Source: Paraburkholderia nodosa
GTDB taxonomy: Bacteria; Pseudomonadota; Gammaproteobacteria; Burkholderiales; Burkholderiaceae
Reading direction: 5' to 3'
DNA length: 64,000 nucleotides
Assembly: GCF_001718195.1 (NCBI RefSeq)
Contig: NZ_MCNV01000036.1
Location: 1-64,000 of the forward strand
Position numbers and translations under genes: made by a program
In this document: positions 50,477 to 59,909 of the stretch, piece by piece
How positions within the stretch are numbered: the first letter of the stretch is position 1
Layout: each line of letters starts with the position of its first letter
Notes under the pieces: generated by a model
Seen by the model: only the letters and a program-made list of their open reading frames with translations
What the model was told of the DNA's origin: nothing
The model's database searches: none

Positions 50477-51679
50477 CTACAGTCCGAATGCGAGTTTCGC
50501 AATGATGTTCTTCTGCACTTCGCGCGCACCGCCGTAAATGGTGGATGCGCGCGCGATGAGATAGCCCGACGTGCGGCCGCCCACGTAATCTGGCCAGTTT
50601 TCGTCGACCGCGGGATCGGCGTGCGCGACGCTGTGGTCGTCGAAGCGCATCACGCGAGGACCCAGCGCGTCCATCTGGAGTTGCGTCACGCGCTGCTGCA
50701 TTTCCGAGCCGCTGATCTTCAGCGCGGACACCACGGCGTCGAGGTTGCGCTCGCTCTTCTCTTCGGCGAGGATGCGCAGCACCGACCACTCGAGCGCCAT
50801 GAGATCCGTTTCGATCTCCGCAACCTTGCGCGCGAACCCGGGCGTATCGATCAGCCGCACGCCGTCGACCATCTCCTGAGCGGCAATGTCCTTCGCGCGT
50901 TGCAACTCACGTTTGTTGAAGTACAGGAACGCGCTCGTCGTGCGCTCCTTCTCCAGCAGGTACTTCGCATAGGTCCAACCCATGCCCGCCTCACCCACGA
51001 GATGCGCCTTCGGCACACGGACGTTCTCGAGGAACACCTCGTTCAGTCCCCTGCCGCCTTCGATCGACACGATCGGACGCACGGTAATGCCCGGCGTGTC
51101 CATCTTGACGAGCAGGAACGAGATGCCACGCTGCGGCTTGACCGTCGTATCGGTCTTGACGAGAAAGAATCCCCAGTCGGCAATCGTGGCGTCGCTCGTC
51201 CAGATCTTCTGGCCGTTGATGACGTACTCGTCGCCATCGAGTACCGCCGTGGTTCTCAGTCCGGCGAGGTCGGAGCCCGCGTTCGGTTCCGAGAATCCCT
51301 GGCACCAAAATTCGTCGCCACGCAGGAGCGGCTTCAGGAAGCGCTCCTTTTGCCAGGCCGAGCCGAACGCGATGATGACGGGCGCGACCATATGCGTGGA
51401 CTGCCAGCTGTAGTCCATGGCATCGGCGTTGTACAGCTCTTCCATGAAGATATGCTTGCGAAACCCGCTCCAGTCGGTGCCGCCATGCTCGACCGGCAAA
51501 TGGGGCGCGCCCCAGCCACGCTCGTACAGAATGCCCTGCCACTTGCGAATATCATCGCGCGCAGGCGGATGCACGCCCACGCGCCACCGGCGTGAAATAT
51601 CGGCGGGTGCATGCTCCTTGAAGAACTGCATCACTTCCTGGCGAAACGCTTCGTCTTCCTTGCTATAAGCAAAATTCAT
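50477..51679 (-). CDS. Acyl-CoA dehydrogenase (subunit of a paired enzyme)
   Basis: 400 residues. Typical FadE-like sequence: FWCQGFSEPNAGSDLAGLRTTAVLDGDEYVINGQKIWTSDATIADW in the FAD/substrate region and STIYGGAREVQKNIIAKLAFGL at the C-terminus. It precedes and nearly touches the second dehydrogenase (stop at 50477, next start 50474), a spacing typical for subunits made in equal amounts. Would introduce a double bond into a bulky acyl-CoA. Confidence 0.93.
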   Translation of the reverse strand: MNFAYSKEDEAFRQEVMQFFKEHAPADISRRWRVGVHPPARDDIRKWQGILYERGWGAPHLPVEHGGTDWSGFRKHIFMEELYNADAMDYSWQSTHMVAPVIIAFGSAWQKERFLKPLLRGDEFWCQGFSEPNAGSDLAGLRTTAVLDGDEYVINGQKIWTSDATIADWGFFLVKTDTTVKPQRGISFLLVKMDTPGITVRPIVSIEGGRGLNEVFLENVRVPKAHLVGEAGMGWTYAKYLLEKERTTSAFLYFNKRELQRAKDIAAQEMVDGVRLIDTPGFARKVAEIETDLMALEWSVLRILAEEKSERNLDAVVSALKISGSEMQQRVTQLQMDALGPRVMRFDDHSVAHADPAVDENWPDYVGGRTSGYLIARASTIYGGAREVQKNIIAKLAFGL

Positions 51680-51755
51680 GTTTCCCGACTCCTGAATCCT
51701 TTACGCACCCGTATATCAGACCGGCCGGGCTCGCCCTGCTCGTGGAGGAGCCCCT

Positions 51756-52535
51756 TTAGCGGCCACGGAAGGCAGGCGCTCGTTTTTCTCTCGCGGCCAG
51801 CCGGCCCTCCGCTGCGTCTTCCGAATTTACCGCGAGCGCTACAGCATTCAGCTCCTGGGCCAGAAACTCTTCCATGCTTGCGGCGTTCAACCGGAACAAT
51901 TGCTTCGTCAGGCCAAGCGAAAAGGTCGGGCCGGCCGCCAGTTCGCCGGCCAGCTTCGCGGCTGCCGCGTCGAGTTCGCCGTCCTCGACGAAGTGGCTGG
52001 CAAGGCCCATATCGAGCGCTTCCTGGCCTGTCAGCCGGCGATTCAGATACATGATTTCCTTGGCGCGAAACTCGCCGCAATGACGCGCAAGCAGATGCAC
52101 CATGCCGCCTTCGGGCAGCGTGGCGCGCATCAGGAACGCGGGAATGAACTGCGCCGTGTCGGAAACGACCAGCTGGTCCGCGCAGAGCGCGAAGCTCCAC
52201 GCGATACCCACCGCAACGCCCCGCACAGCCGCGACCATCGGCTTGTTCAGGTTGTACAGCCTGAGCGCGATCTTCTGATAGACGGCCATCGAAGCACGAG
52301 CATGGGCAACGCTCATCTGCGGCGGCGCGGCGCCGCTGCCTTTGATATCGGCGCCCGCGCAGAAAGCGCGGCCTGCGCCGGTGAGAATGACCGCGCGAAT
52401 CTCCGGGTCCTGCTCGATGCGATCGAGGTGGCCGAGAATCAGTTGCAGCATTTCCGGCGTCAGCGCATTGAGCTTCTCGGGGCGGTTCAGGCACAGCGTC
52501 GCAACCGCGCCGTTCAATGTGAGTTCAACGTCCAT
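51756..52535 (-). CDS. Crotonase family enoyl-CoA hydratase/isomerase-like protein
   Basis: 259 residues from the ATG at 52535; a GTG at 52577 overlapping the previous gene is an alternative. Crotonase signatures: LNRPEKLNALTPEM, GRAFCAGADIKG, GVAVGIAWSFALCADQ. The first catalytic Glu is not at its place (PAFLMRATLPEGGM), while RAKEIMYLNRRL keeps the second. Likely an isomerase or altered hydratase. Third-to-last functional step of the operon before the dehydrogenase pair. Confidence 0.88.
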   Translation of the reverse strand: MDVELTLNGAVATLCLNRPEKLNALTPEMLQLILGHLDRIEQDPEIRAVILTGAGRAFCAGADIKGSGAAPPQMSVAHARASMAVYQKIALRLYNLNKPMVAAVRGVAVGIAWSFALCADQLVVSDTAQFIPAFLMRATLPEGGMVHLLARHCGEFRAKEIMYLNRRLTGQEALDMGLASHFVEDGELDAAAAKLAGELAAGPTFSLGLTKQLFRLNAASMEEFLAQELNAVALAVNSEDAAEGRLAAREKRAPAFRGR

Positions 52536-52566
52536 GATGTTCGGATCTTCGTTCGAGTTCGGTTCG

Positions 52567-53460
52567 TCAACTGCCACGAGCGTGCAGGCGGATCATTCCG
52601 TCGCCGAATGGCTCGTCGCGGCGCTTGAGCGCTTCCTTCAGCCCAACCGCTTCCATATCTGCCTTGAACTGCGCGCGGCGCGGTCCCTGGCTCTGGTGAG
52701 CCCGCGAGTCGTTCTCCACGGCGAGCCGCTGAAGCGTGCGCGAACCGGCCAGTTCCAAGCCGATGTTGACGATGCGCTTGTTGGCCGCCAGCAGATCGGC
52801 GTCGACGAAAGACAGACGGCGCGCCAGTTCGCCCACCTCCGCTTCGAGTTGCTCCGCCGGCACCGCGTCCATGACGAGGCCGATTTTCGCCGCGTCTCTT
52901 CCTGACAGCGAATCTCCGGAAAGCAGCAGACGTTTCGCCCACTGAGGGCCGACGTGATAGAACCACATATGCGCGGGGGGGGAGCCGTTGGCGCGCGTGG
53001 CGGGAAAACCGATTCTCGCGTTGTCGGCGGCGATCACCATGTCGCATGCGAGCGCGAGATCCGTTCCGCCTGCAAGACAGTTGCCGTGAACCTGCGCGAT
53101 GATCGGCTTGTGGATCTCGGCCATCAGATTGACCGTCTCTGCCTGCCGCTCCATCGACCAGCAGTCGTCGTCGAAACTGCGGATCGTGCCACGATACTCA
53201 CCCGGATCGATGGCTTCCGCCGCCCGGTCCGTATACGTCGTCACGAGGTCGTATCCCGCGCAGAAGTCACGGCCCGCCCCCGAAAGCACGATCACGTTGA
53301 CCGACTTCAAATCGTCGGCTTCCAGCAGCGCCGCCTTGAGTTCCTGCAGCAGCGGATTGTTGATGGCATTGCGCTTGTCCGGGCGATTCAGCGTGATGCG
53401 TGCAACGCGCTCCGCGACTTCGAACTGTACGCACTCCGTACTTTTTAGCCATTTTGCCAT
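52567..53460 (-). CDS. Crotonase family protein
   Basis: 297 residues, longer than usual by a C-terminal extension (QRLAVENDSRAHQSQGPRR onward) that resembles the tails of larger steroid-pathway crotonases. LNRPDKRNAINNPLLQ, GRDFCAGYDLV with an inserted segment after it (TTYTDRAAEAIDPGEYRG), and GNCLAGGTDLALACDM are clear. Neither classical Glu is in place (FPATRANGSPPAHMW; WAKRLLLSG). It may hydrolyse a C-C bond or open a ring rather than hydrate. It overlaps the next crotonase region and follows the CoA ligase by 37 nt. Confidence 0.88.
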   Translation of the reverse strand: MAKWLKSTECVQFEVAERVARITLNRPDKRNAINNPLLQELKAALLEADDLKSVNVIVLSGAGRDFCAGYDLVTTYTDRAAEAIDPGEYRGTIRSFDDDCWSMERQAETVNLMAEIHKPIIAQVHGNCLAGGTDLALACDMVIAADNARIGFPATRANGSPPAHMWFYHVGPQWAKRLLLSGDSLSGRDAAKIGLVMDAVPAEQLEAEVGELARRLSFVDADLLAANKRIVNIGLELAGSRTLQRLAVENDSRAHQSQGPRRAQFKADMEAVGLKEALKRRDEPFGDGMIRLHARGS

Positions 53461-53497
53461 GATCGGTTCTCTCTGAATGAAGCGATTGCCGGTTCAA

Positions 53498-55027
53498 CTA
53501 CGCAAACTGCTTGCGCAGAATCACCTTGCTGATCTTGCCTGTCGGCAACCTCGGTAGCTCGTCGACGAACGCAATGGCTTTCGGGCACTTGTAGCTCGCG
53601 ATCAGGTCGCGACAAAATTCGATCAGCTCGGCTTCGCTCGCTTGTTCGCCCCGACGCAAAACGACGATCGCCTTGACGCATTCGCCCCACTTCTCATGCG
53701 GAACCCCGATCACGGCCACGTCGACGACGGCGGGATGCTGCACCAGTGCGTCCTCGACTTCACGGCTGTAAATGTTCTCCCCGCCCGAAATGATCATGTC
53801 CTTCTTGCGGTCGACGAGGAAGATGTAGCCGTCCTTGTCCTGATAGCCCATGTCGCCGGATCGATACCAGCCGTCTCGCAGCGCTTCCACCGTCGCGACG
53901 CTGTTATTCCAGTAGCCGCTCAATTGCGTCTGCGAGCGCAGCCATACCTCGCCCGTCCGGCCTTGCGGCAAGTCGTTGCCGTGGTCGTCGACGATGCGTA
54001 GTTCGATGCCGGGACACGGGCGCCCGACCGATGCGAGGCGCCGAACCTGTTCCGGCGAGCCGTGCGGCTTGACCTCGTGAGAAGGCAACCAGCAGGCGTT
54101 GCTTTCGGTCATGCCGTATTGGACCGAAAACACGGGGCCGAGCACCCGAATGCCACGCGAAAGCAGCGGCGCAGGCACGGGTGCCGCCGCGGTGACGATG
54201 TTCTCGATGCTCGATACGTCGTAGCTCGACAGTTCCGGCACGTCGAGCACCGCCTGAAGCATGGCTGCCACCATGAACGTGAAGGTGATACGCTCCTCGG
54301 CGATCGTTTCCAGCATCTGCTTCGGCTCGAAGCCGCGATGCACGACCGTCGTGCCGCCCATCCAGGCCACAGAATTGACGAAGCCAATGCCGCCGACATG
54401 GAACGCCGGCGTGGTTTGCAGCACGCGCGTGTTGCCGGAAAACTCCGTGACGAGCGCGCAGCTTTCCGCGGTGACGCACATGGCGTGGTGCGTGCGAACG
54501 ACGCCCTTGGGACGCCCCGTGGTGCCGCTGGTGTACATCAGGTAAGCGTAGTCTTCCGGGTTCGATCGGATCGGCGGCCCTTCCAGCGGGCCCTCGTCCA
54601 TCACCGCTTCGAATGAAACGGCCCACTGCGGCGTGTCGCCGATGCAGATGTACTGCTCGATTTCCGGCAATTGCGAACGCAGCTCATCCACGACATCCGC
54701 GTACTGCGCCTCGAAGACAAGCGCCTTGGGGGCCGCATCCTTGAGGATATAAAGAATCTCCGCTGGCGCCAGCCGGAAGTTGACGGTTGCCAGAATGAAG
54801 CCTGCCCACTCGCATGCGCGGTAACTCTCGTAGTACTCCGCACAATTCATCGCGAGGATCGCAACCCGATCCTGACGCCGCAGGCCGCGCTCATAGAGCG
54901 CCCCAGAGAAGCGGCGCGCGCGCTCGGCCAACTGAGCGTGCGTCAAACGGCGCTCAGCGTACACGAGCGCCGTGTGGTCGGCATGCAAGCGAGCGTTTCG
55001 CTCAATCATCTCGCCAAGGGTTCTCAT
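53498..55027 (-). CDS. Acyl-CoA ligase (AMP-forming)
   Basis: 509 residues from the ATG at 55027, with GGGA 8 nt upstream; a GTG at 55051 is an alternative. ANL family motifs: YTSGTTGRPKGV (A3), QYGMTESN (A5), GWYRSGDMGYQDKDGYIFLVDRKKDMIISGGENIYSREVE (A7-A8) and the A10 Lys in PRLPTGKISKVILR. Activates a carboxylic acid from the pathway as its CoA thioester for beta-oxidation by the flanking crotonases and dehydrogenases. Confidence 0.94.
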   Translation of the reverse strand: MRTLGEMIERNARLHADHTALVYAERRLTHAQLAERARRFSGALYERGLRRQDRVAILAMNCAEYYESYRACEWAGFILATVNFRLAPAEILYILKDAAPKALVFEAQYADVVDELRSQLPEIEQYICIGDTPQWAVSFEAVMDEGPLEGPPIRSNPEDYAYLMYTSGTTGRPKGVVRTHHAMCVTAESCALVTEFSGNTRVLQTTPAFHVGGIGFVNSVAWMGGTTVVHRGFEPKQMLETIAEERITFTFMVAAMLQAVLDVPELSSYDVSSIENIVTAAAPVPAPLLSRGIRVLGPVFSVQYGMTESNACWLPSHEVKPHGSPEQVRRLASVGRPCPGIELRIVDDHGNDLPQGRTGEVWLRSQTQLSGYWNNSVATVEALRDGWYRSGDMGYQDKDGYIFLVDRKKDMIISGGENIYSREVEDALVQHPAVVDVAVIGVPHEKWGECVKAIVVLRRGEQASEAELIEFCRDLIASYKCPKAIAFVDELPRLPTGKISKVILRKQFA

Positions 55028-55060
55028 TTCAGTCCCGTCGTTGTTTGTCACTTCGTTCTT

Positions 55061-55882
55061 TTAGCCTGCGAGCGCCTGCGGATCGGCCAGCACGGTCCCG
55101 ATGAATGCGGCGAAGCGCGCCGCATCGGCTCCGTTGATCACGCGATGGTCGTAGCTCAGCGAGAGGGGTAACATCTTGCGCCAGCTAATACCGCCACCGC
55201 CGTCTTCCGCGGGTGCGGCCGCCAGCCGTGTTTTGGTCACGCCGAGAATCGCCACCTCCGGCGCATTGACGATAGGCGTGAAGCCGGTGCCCCCAAAGCC
55301 GCCGAGCGAGCTGATCGAAAAGCAACCGCCAGACATCTCCGCCATCGAAAGGCCCTTTTCGCGCGCCTTCAGGGAAATCGCCGCGAGTTCGGTTGCGAGT
55401 TCCTCGACGCTCTTCTTGTCGCAGTCACGCAGCACCGGCACGAGCAGTCCAAAGCGGGTGTCGACCGCGACCCCAATGTGGAAATACTTCTTGAGGACGA
55501 TGTTCTTGCCATCCCCGTCGAGCGAAGCGTTGAATTGCGGAAACTCCTGCAAAGCGCGCACCACCGCTTTGATGAGAAACACGAGCGGTGTGAGCTTCAC
55601 TGCCGCATTCGCCTCGTTGCGCGCCTTGCGCCAGGTTTCGAGCGATGTGATATCCGCGTCGTCGTGGTGCGTCACATGCGGAATCGTGAGCCAGTTGCGC
55701 GACAGGAAGGCCCCCGTGAGTTTCTGGATGCGCGAGACCGGCTTGATCTCCACCTCGCCGAATTCGGCGAAGTCGACCTGCGGCCAGGGCGGCAAATTGG
55801 CACCCAATGCAGGCGTTACGGGTTCGCCGGGTCCGGCATTCGCATTGGCCTGCGACCGGTTAGCAACGGATTCGACACTCAT
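55061..55882 (-). CDS. 2-oxoacid dehydrogenase E2 catalytic domain (acyltransferase) only
   Basis: 273 residues from the ATG at 55882. Only the catalytic domain and a short linker are present: SRIQKLTGAFLSRNWLTIPHVTH begins the domain, and active-site His246 with Asn250 is in YDHRVINGADAARF, the pyruvate-dehydrogenase-type variant. There is no lipoyl domain and no E1/E3-binding domain in this protein; the lipoyl domain is the separate gene upstream (55933). Splitting of E2 this way is rare and implies assembly through protein contacts instead of covalent tethering. Confidence 0.9.
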   Translation of the reverse strand: MSVESVANRSQANANAGPGEPVTPALGANLPPWPQVDFAEFGEVEIKPVSRIQKLTGAFLSRNWLTIPHVTHHDDADITSLETWRKARNEANAAVKLTPLVFLIKAVVRALQEFPQFNASLDGDGKNIVLKKYFHIGVAVDTRFGLLVPVLRDCDKKSVEELATELAAISLKAREKGLSMAEMSGGCFSISSLGGFGGTGFTPIVNAPEVAILGVTKTRLAAAPAEDGGGGISWRKMLPLSLSYDHRVINGADAARFAAFIGTVLADPQALAG

Positions 55883-55932
55883 CGCGGATGCCTCTTCAAA
55901 CGACCTTTGGGTACTTGACGGCGTGAAGCCGA

Positions 55933-56163
55933 TCAGACGATTTCCGCCAGCAGCGTGCCGACGGGATACACCTCGCCAACCTGTGCGACGATGCGCAGCT
56001 TGCCCGACGCCGGCGACTCGACTTCCTGAATCGACTTGTCGCTCTCCAGCGCGTAGAGAATCTGGCCTTCGTTGACGGTCGCGCCGTCTTCGGCCAGCCA
56101 TTCGGCCAGCGTGCCTTCGTTCATCGAAAAGCCCAGTTTGGGAAGCAGAACTTGTGTGGTCAT
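55933..56163 (-). CDS. Free-standing lipoyl domain protein
   Basis: 76 residues, a single biotinyl/lipoyl beta-barrel. Lipoyl lysine Lys43 is in LESDKSIQEVESP at the expected hairpin turn. GFSMNEGTLAEWLAEDGATVNEGQILYALE is the N-terminal half and PVGTLLAEIV the end. It carries the acyl group between E1 and the separate E2 domain, or resembles the lipoyl part of an acetoin dehydrogenase E2. It sits between E1 beta (44 nt upstream) and E2 in the operon. Confidence 0.93.
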   Translation of the reverse strand: MTTQVLLPKLGFSMNEGTLAEWLAEDGATVNEGQILYALESDKSIQEVESPASGKLRIVAQVGEVYPVGTLLAEIV

Positions 56164-56207
56164 GACATTGCTCTATTGATGATGAAAATCCTTGGGGTGC
56201 GCCGCTG

Positions 56208-57200
56208 TTATTTCAACGTGGCGCGAACCGCCGCTTCGATATCGGCCACGCCCGGAACGAAGGCGTCCTCAAGCGGCTTGGAGAACGGCACAGGGCAGAA
56301 TTGCGCGCCCACGCGCTGCACCGGCGCCTTGAGTTCACGGAAAAGGGCTTCGTAAATGCGTGAAGCGATTTCCGCGCCCACGCCGAACGGCCTGACCGCC
56401 TCGTGTACGACGACGGCACGTCCCGTTTTGGCAACCGAAGTCAATATCGTTTCCGTATCCAACGGAGAGACAGTGCGCAAATCGATCACTTCACACGCGA
56501 TGCCATCTTTCGCGAGCACCTCCGCGGCAACCATGACCTCTTGCATGCGGCGGCTGTAGCTGATCACCGTCACGTCGGTGCCCACGCGCACCACGTTTGC
56601 CTTGCCAAGCGCAATCGCCACGCCGCGCTCCGGCGCATTGCCCGGATTCCAGTAGGACGGCATGTTCTCGATGAACAGGCAGGGGTCGTCGTCGCGGATG
56701 CAGGACAGCATCAGGCCATAGGCATCGGCCGGGTTGGAAGGCGCGACGACCTTGATGCCCGCAACGTGCGCGAACCATGCCTCCAGGTAATCGGCATGCT
56801 GTCCGCCCGTGCCGAACCCCGCGCCCGTCATGGTGCGAATGACGAGCGGCACGTTGGTCTGTCCGCCCGACATGAAGCGCAACTTCGCGGCGTGATTGAC
56901 GATCATGTCCATCGCGACCGTCGTGAAGTTCATCAGCATGATTTCCGCAACGGGACGCATGCCGACCATCGACGCGCCGATCGCGGCGCCGATGATGGCC
57001 TGCTCCGAGATCGGCGTCGAACGCACGCGCGACGTGCCGTATTTCGAAGACAGTCCCTTCGTTACGCCGACAATGCCGCCCTCCTGGCCATCGGCCACGT
57101 CTTCACCCAGCACGATCACATTGGCGTCGGCCGCCATTGCGTCGTCGAGCGCGTAGTTGACGGCCTGGATAGTGTTGATGTTCGTGGGTGCCTGGCTCAT
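56208..57200 (-). CDS. 2-oxoacid/acetoin dehydrogenase E1 component, beta subunit
   Basis: 330 residues. Transketolase-like beta subunit: INTIQAVNYALDDAMAADANVIVLGEDVADGQEGG, TPISEQAIIGAAIGASMVGMRPVAEIM, VVHEAVRPFGVGAEIAS. With the alpha subunit it forms the thiamine-diphosphate-dependent decarboxylating or C-C-cleaving E1, like acetoin dehydrogenase. Its start overlaps the alpha subunit stop by 4 nt. Confidence 0.93.
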   Translation of the reverse strand: MSQAPTNINTIQAVNYALDDAMAADANVIVLGEDVADGQEGGIVGVTKGLSSKYGTSRVRSTPISEQAIIGAAIGASMVGMRPVAEIMLMNFTTVAMDMIVNHAAKLRFMSGGQTNVPLVIRTMTGAGFGTGGQHADYLEAWFAHVAGIKVVAPSNPADAYGLMLSCIRDDDPCLFIENMPSYWNPGNAPERGVAIALGKANVVRVGTDVTVISYSRRMQEVMVAAEVLAKDGIACEVIDLRTVSPLDTETILTSVAKTGRAVVVHEAVRPFGVGAEIASRIYEALFRELKAPVQRVGAQFCPVPFSKPLEDAFVPGVADIEAAVRATLK

Positions 57201-58183
57201 GCGATCACCTCGTCCTTGAAGATGTCACGGCGAAGCTCCGCAACGTCGGGATATTCGCTCGACAACGTGAATTCGACAGCAGCATCGATCTGCGCCTCGT
57301 GATCGGATTCCATCGCGGCCAGTTGCTCTTCGGTTGCGTGCTTCGCTTCGATGAGCCACTGCCGGAAGAGCGGCACGGGATCCCTGGCCACCCAGGCGGC
57401 CTTTTCGTGTTTGTCCATGTACGCGTCCGGGTCGCCGAACACGTGCCCCTGAAAGCGGAAGGTATTCGCTTCGATGAGCGTCGGGCCGCCGCCGTTGCGA
57501 GCGCGTTCGACCGCCACGTGTGCCGCCCTGTGCATCGCGATCGGATCGTTGCCGTTGACCGTGACGCCGGGCATCTGATACGCGACGGCACGCTGCGCGA
57601 TATTCGCCACAGACGTGCCGTAAGCGTATTTCGTGTGCTCGGCGTAGCCGTTGTTCTGGCACACGAAGATCACCGGCAACTTCCAGACGGAAGCCATATT
57701 CAGCGACTCATGGAAAGCACCGATATTCGACGCGCCGTCGCCGAAATAAGCCACGGCCACCCGCGGCTCGCCACGAATCTGCGCGGCCAGCGCGAGGCCG
57801 TTTGCAATGGGCATGGAACTGCCCACGATGCCCGTCGTCACCATGACGCCGGATGCGGGATGGGTAACGTGCATCGGGCCGCCCTTGCCCTTGCAGGTGC
57901 CGGTCACGCGGCCGCCCAGTTCGGCCCACAATTCCTTGAGCGGCACACCCTTGGCGATCATGTCGTGAACGCCACGGTAGATCGTGCAGATGTAGTCGTC
58001 GTCGGTGAGGCACACCGACATCGCGGAGGGAATCACCTCCTGGCCGCGCGGCGAGTAGTACGGCATGACCAGCTTGCCGGACTTGATGACGGCACGAAAG
58101 CGCTCATCGTTCTGCTTGATGAGTGCCATGCGCCGGTAAATGTCGACCAGGACTTCACTGCTGGGCGGCTGATAGGCGTTCAT
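57197..58183 (-). CDS. 2-oxoacid/acetoin dehydrogenase E1 component, alpha subunit
   Basis: 328 residues from the ATG at 58183, with GGAGA 7 nt upstream. Thiamine diphosphate motif starts at FGDGASNIGAFHESLN and ends at CQNNGYAEHT. YRGVHDMIAKGVPLKELWAELGG and GKGGPMHVTHP match the acetoin dehydrogenase (AcoA) branch more than pyruvate dehydrogenase. No dihydrolipoamide dehydrogenase (E3) gene is in the window, so housekeeping E3 must be borrowed. In this catabolic operon it may cleave a vicinal diketone or a 2-oxoacid intermediate. Confidence 0.93.
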   Translation of the reverse strand: MNAYQPPSSEVLVDIYRRMALIKQNDERFRAVIKSGKLVMPYYSPRGQEVIPSAMSVCLTDDDYICTIYRGVHDMIAKGVPLKELWAELGGRVTGTCKGKGGPMHVTHPASGVMVTTGIVGSSMPIANGLALAAQIRGEPRVAVAYFGDGASNIGAFHESLNMASVWKLPVIFVCQNNGYAEHTKYAYGTSVANIAQRAVAYQMPGVTVNGNDPIAMHRAAHVAVERARNGGGPTLIEANTFRFQGHVFGDPDAYMDKHEKAAWVARDPVPLFRQWLIEAKHATEEQLAAMESDHEAQIDAAVEFTLSSEYPDVAELRRDIFKDEVIA

Positions 58184-58199
58184 TCGTATCTCTCCTGTC

Positions 58200-59909
58200 T
58201 CACCAGATTTTTGGCGCGCCGCTTGCATGGAGCGCCGCGATATAACCAAATACGAACGACGCGCCGATACTGCTGCCGGCGCCCGGATAGCAGCGGCCGA
58301 CCACGGATGCCGTGCAGTTGCCGGTGGCGTACAGGCCGGGAATCTGCGTGCCGTCATCCCTGAGCACGCGAGCGTATTCGTCGGTCACGAGGCCGCCCGC
58401 CGTACCTACGTCGCCGGGGTACATACGCACGGCGTAGAACGGGCCCTCTTCGATCGGCCCAAGGTTCGGGTTCGGCTTGATGGTCGGGTCGCCATGACAG
58501 CGATCGAATGCGCGCGAACCACGCCCGTAGTCTTCGTCGACGCCCGTTTCGCAGAAGCCGTTGAAGCGCTCGATCGTTTTGAGCAGACCAGCGCGGTCGA
58601 TATGGCATTTCGCGGCCAGTTCTTCGAGCGTATCGGCCTTGATCATGTAGCCGCTGTCGAGCCACTTCTCAGGAATCTGCCCCGGCATGGCGGTGCCCCA
58701 CGGGTAATACTTGCGCTGCCGGCTGTCCATGACGACCCACGCGGGCACGGCCTTGCCGGTCTCCTTGTGGCGCTGGTACATGCGCTGGCCGATTTCCATG
58801 TAGGCGCCCGCTTCGTCGCAGAAGCGTTCGCCATCCTGATCAACCATGATGGAAAACGGCAGCGAGAGGTCGAGGTGATGCATGAACGGCAGCGGTGAAC
58901 CGTCCGGCGCGCGCGCGCCCTCGGGCAGTTCTTCGTTGGGGCCGAGCGACGTCACGACCCACCACGCCTCCTCCATGCAGTCCACGGCGCCGCCCAGCGC
59001 GATGGCGGCTTGCAGGATTTCGCCGGTATCGCCCGGATTCGCGTTCGTCCAAGCCGCCGATGAAGGCTGCGGCTGGTATTTGCGGCGCATTTCCGCGTTG
59101 TGCGAAAAGCCGCCGGTGTTGAGCAGCACGCCTTCGCGAGCCTGGATGCGCATTTCGCGGCCGCTGCGGACCGCAACGATGCCGGTCACGCGCCCGTCCT
59201 CGACAATGAGTTCGCGCACTGGCGTGTCGGTCCAGATCGGCACGTTCGCACGCAACGCCATCTGCAGCATGCGCCCCTGAATCGCCGCGCCGTTGGCAAC
59301 CAGCTCTTTGCCCGTGATCTTCTGATACAGCATGCGGCCGCCAAGCTGCATCGCCTTGCGCTTGCCGCCCCACGTGCGCTTCATCAGAAAGAGTTGCGGA
59401 TATTCGTCCGAATTGGCCGGCATCGAAGGGCCCTTGTAGCGCGACAGACGCGGCGCCCATTCGCCCAGCTCCTTCACGTCGAACAGCTTTGCCAGCAGCG
59501 AACGGCCACGCGGCTCGCCACCGGGCAGCGTGTCGTAGTAGTCGGACCAGCCGTCCGCGTACACGAACTGCATACCCTGCTGTTCGAGGAACTCGGCCAT
59601 CTTCGGTCCGGTGCGCAGATACGCCTCGCGCCGCGCCTCCGATGTGCCCGGGCCTTGATAGGTCACCGCCGCGTCGAAGTACTGACGCGCGCGCTCATAC
59701 GAGTCGCTCACGCCGTGACGCTTCATCACATGATTGTTCGGCAGCCACCATACCCCGCCCGAATAACCGGTCGAGCCGCCGACCTTCGGCAGCTTCTCGA
59801 TGATGAGCGCATCCTTGCCCACCGACTTGCAGGCAAGCGCAGCGCACATCGAACCGCCACCGCTGCCGACCACCACGAAATCGTAGCTAGCGTCCCAGGT
59901 CCCCGACAT
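58200..59909 (-). CDS. 3-ketosteroid delta1-dehydrogenase-like FAD flavoprotein
   Basis: 569 residues. Its ATG overlaps the Rieske stop (TGATG). FAD-binding VVVGSGGGSMCAALACKSVG and EKLPKVGGSTGYSGG with WWLPNNHVM at the N-terminus, and the hallmark YPGAGSSIGASFVFGYIAA at the C-terminus, mark the KstD/flavocytochrome-c group. KstD introduces a C1-C2 double bond in ring A of 3-ketosteroids; others in the group desaturate other cyclic ketones. Length and motifs fit either. Coupling to a Rieske oxygenase suggests acting on the same cyclic ketone. Confidence 0.88.
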   Translation of the reverse strand: MSGTWDASYDFVVVGSGGGSMCAALACKSVGKDALIIEKLPKVGGSTGYSGGVWWLPNNHVMKRHGVSDSYERARQYFDAAVTYQGPGTSEARREAYLRTGPKMAEFLEQQGMQFVYADGWSDYYDTLPGGEPRGRSLLAKLFDVKELGEWAPRLSRYKGPSMPANSDEYPQLFLMKRTWGGKRKAMQLGGRMLYQKITGKELVANGAAIQGRMLQMALRANVPIWTDTPVRELIVEDGRVTGIVAVRSGREMRIQAREGVLLNTGGFSHNAEMRRKYQPQPSSAAWTNANPGDTGEILQAAIALGGAVDCMEEAWWVVTSLGPNEELPEGARAPDGSPLPFMHHLDLSLPFSIMVDQDGERFCDEAGAYMEIGQRMYQRHKETGKAVPAWVVMDSRQRKYYPWGTAMPGQIPEKWLDSGYMIKADTLEELAAKCHIDRAGLLKTIERFNGFCETGVDEDYGRGSRAFDRCHGDPTIKPNPNLGPIEEGPFYAVRMYPGDVGTAGGLVTDEYARVLRDDGTQIPGLYATGNCTASVVGRCYPGAGSSIGASFVFGYIAALHASGAPKIW

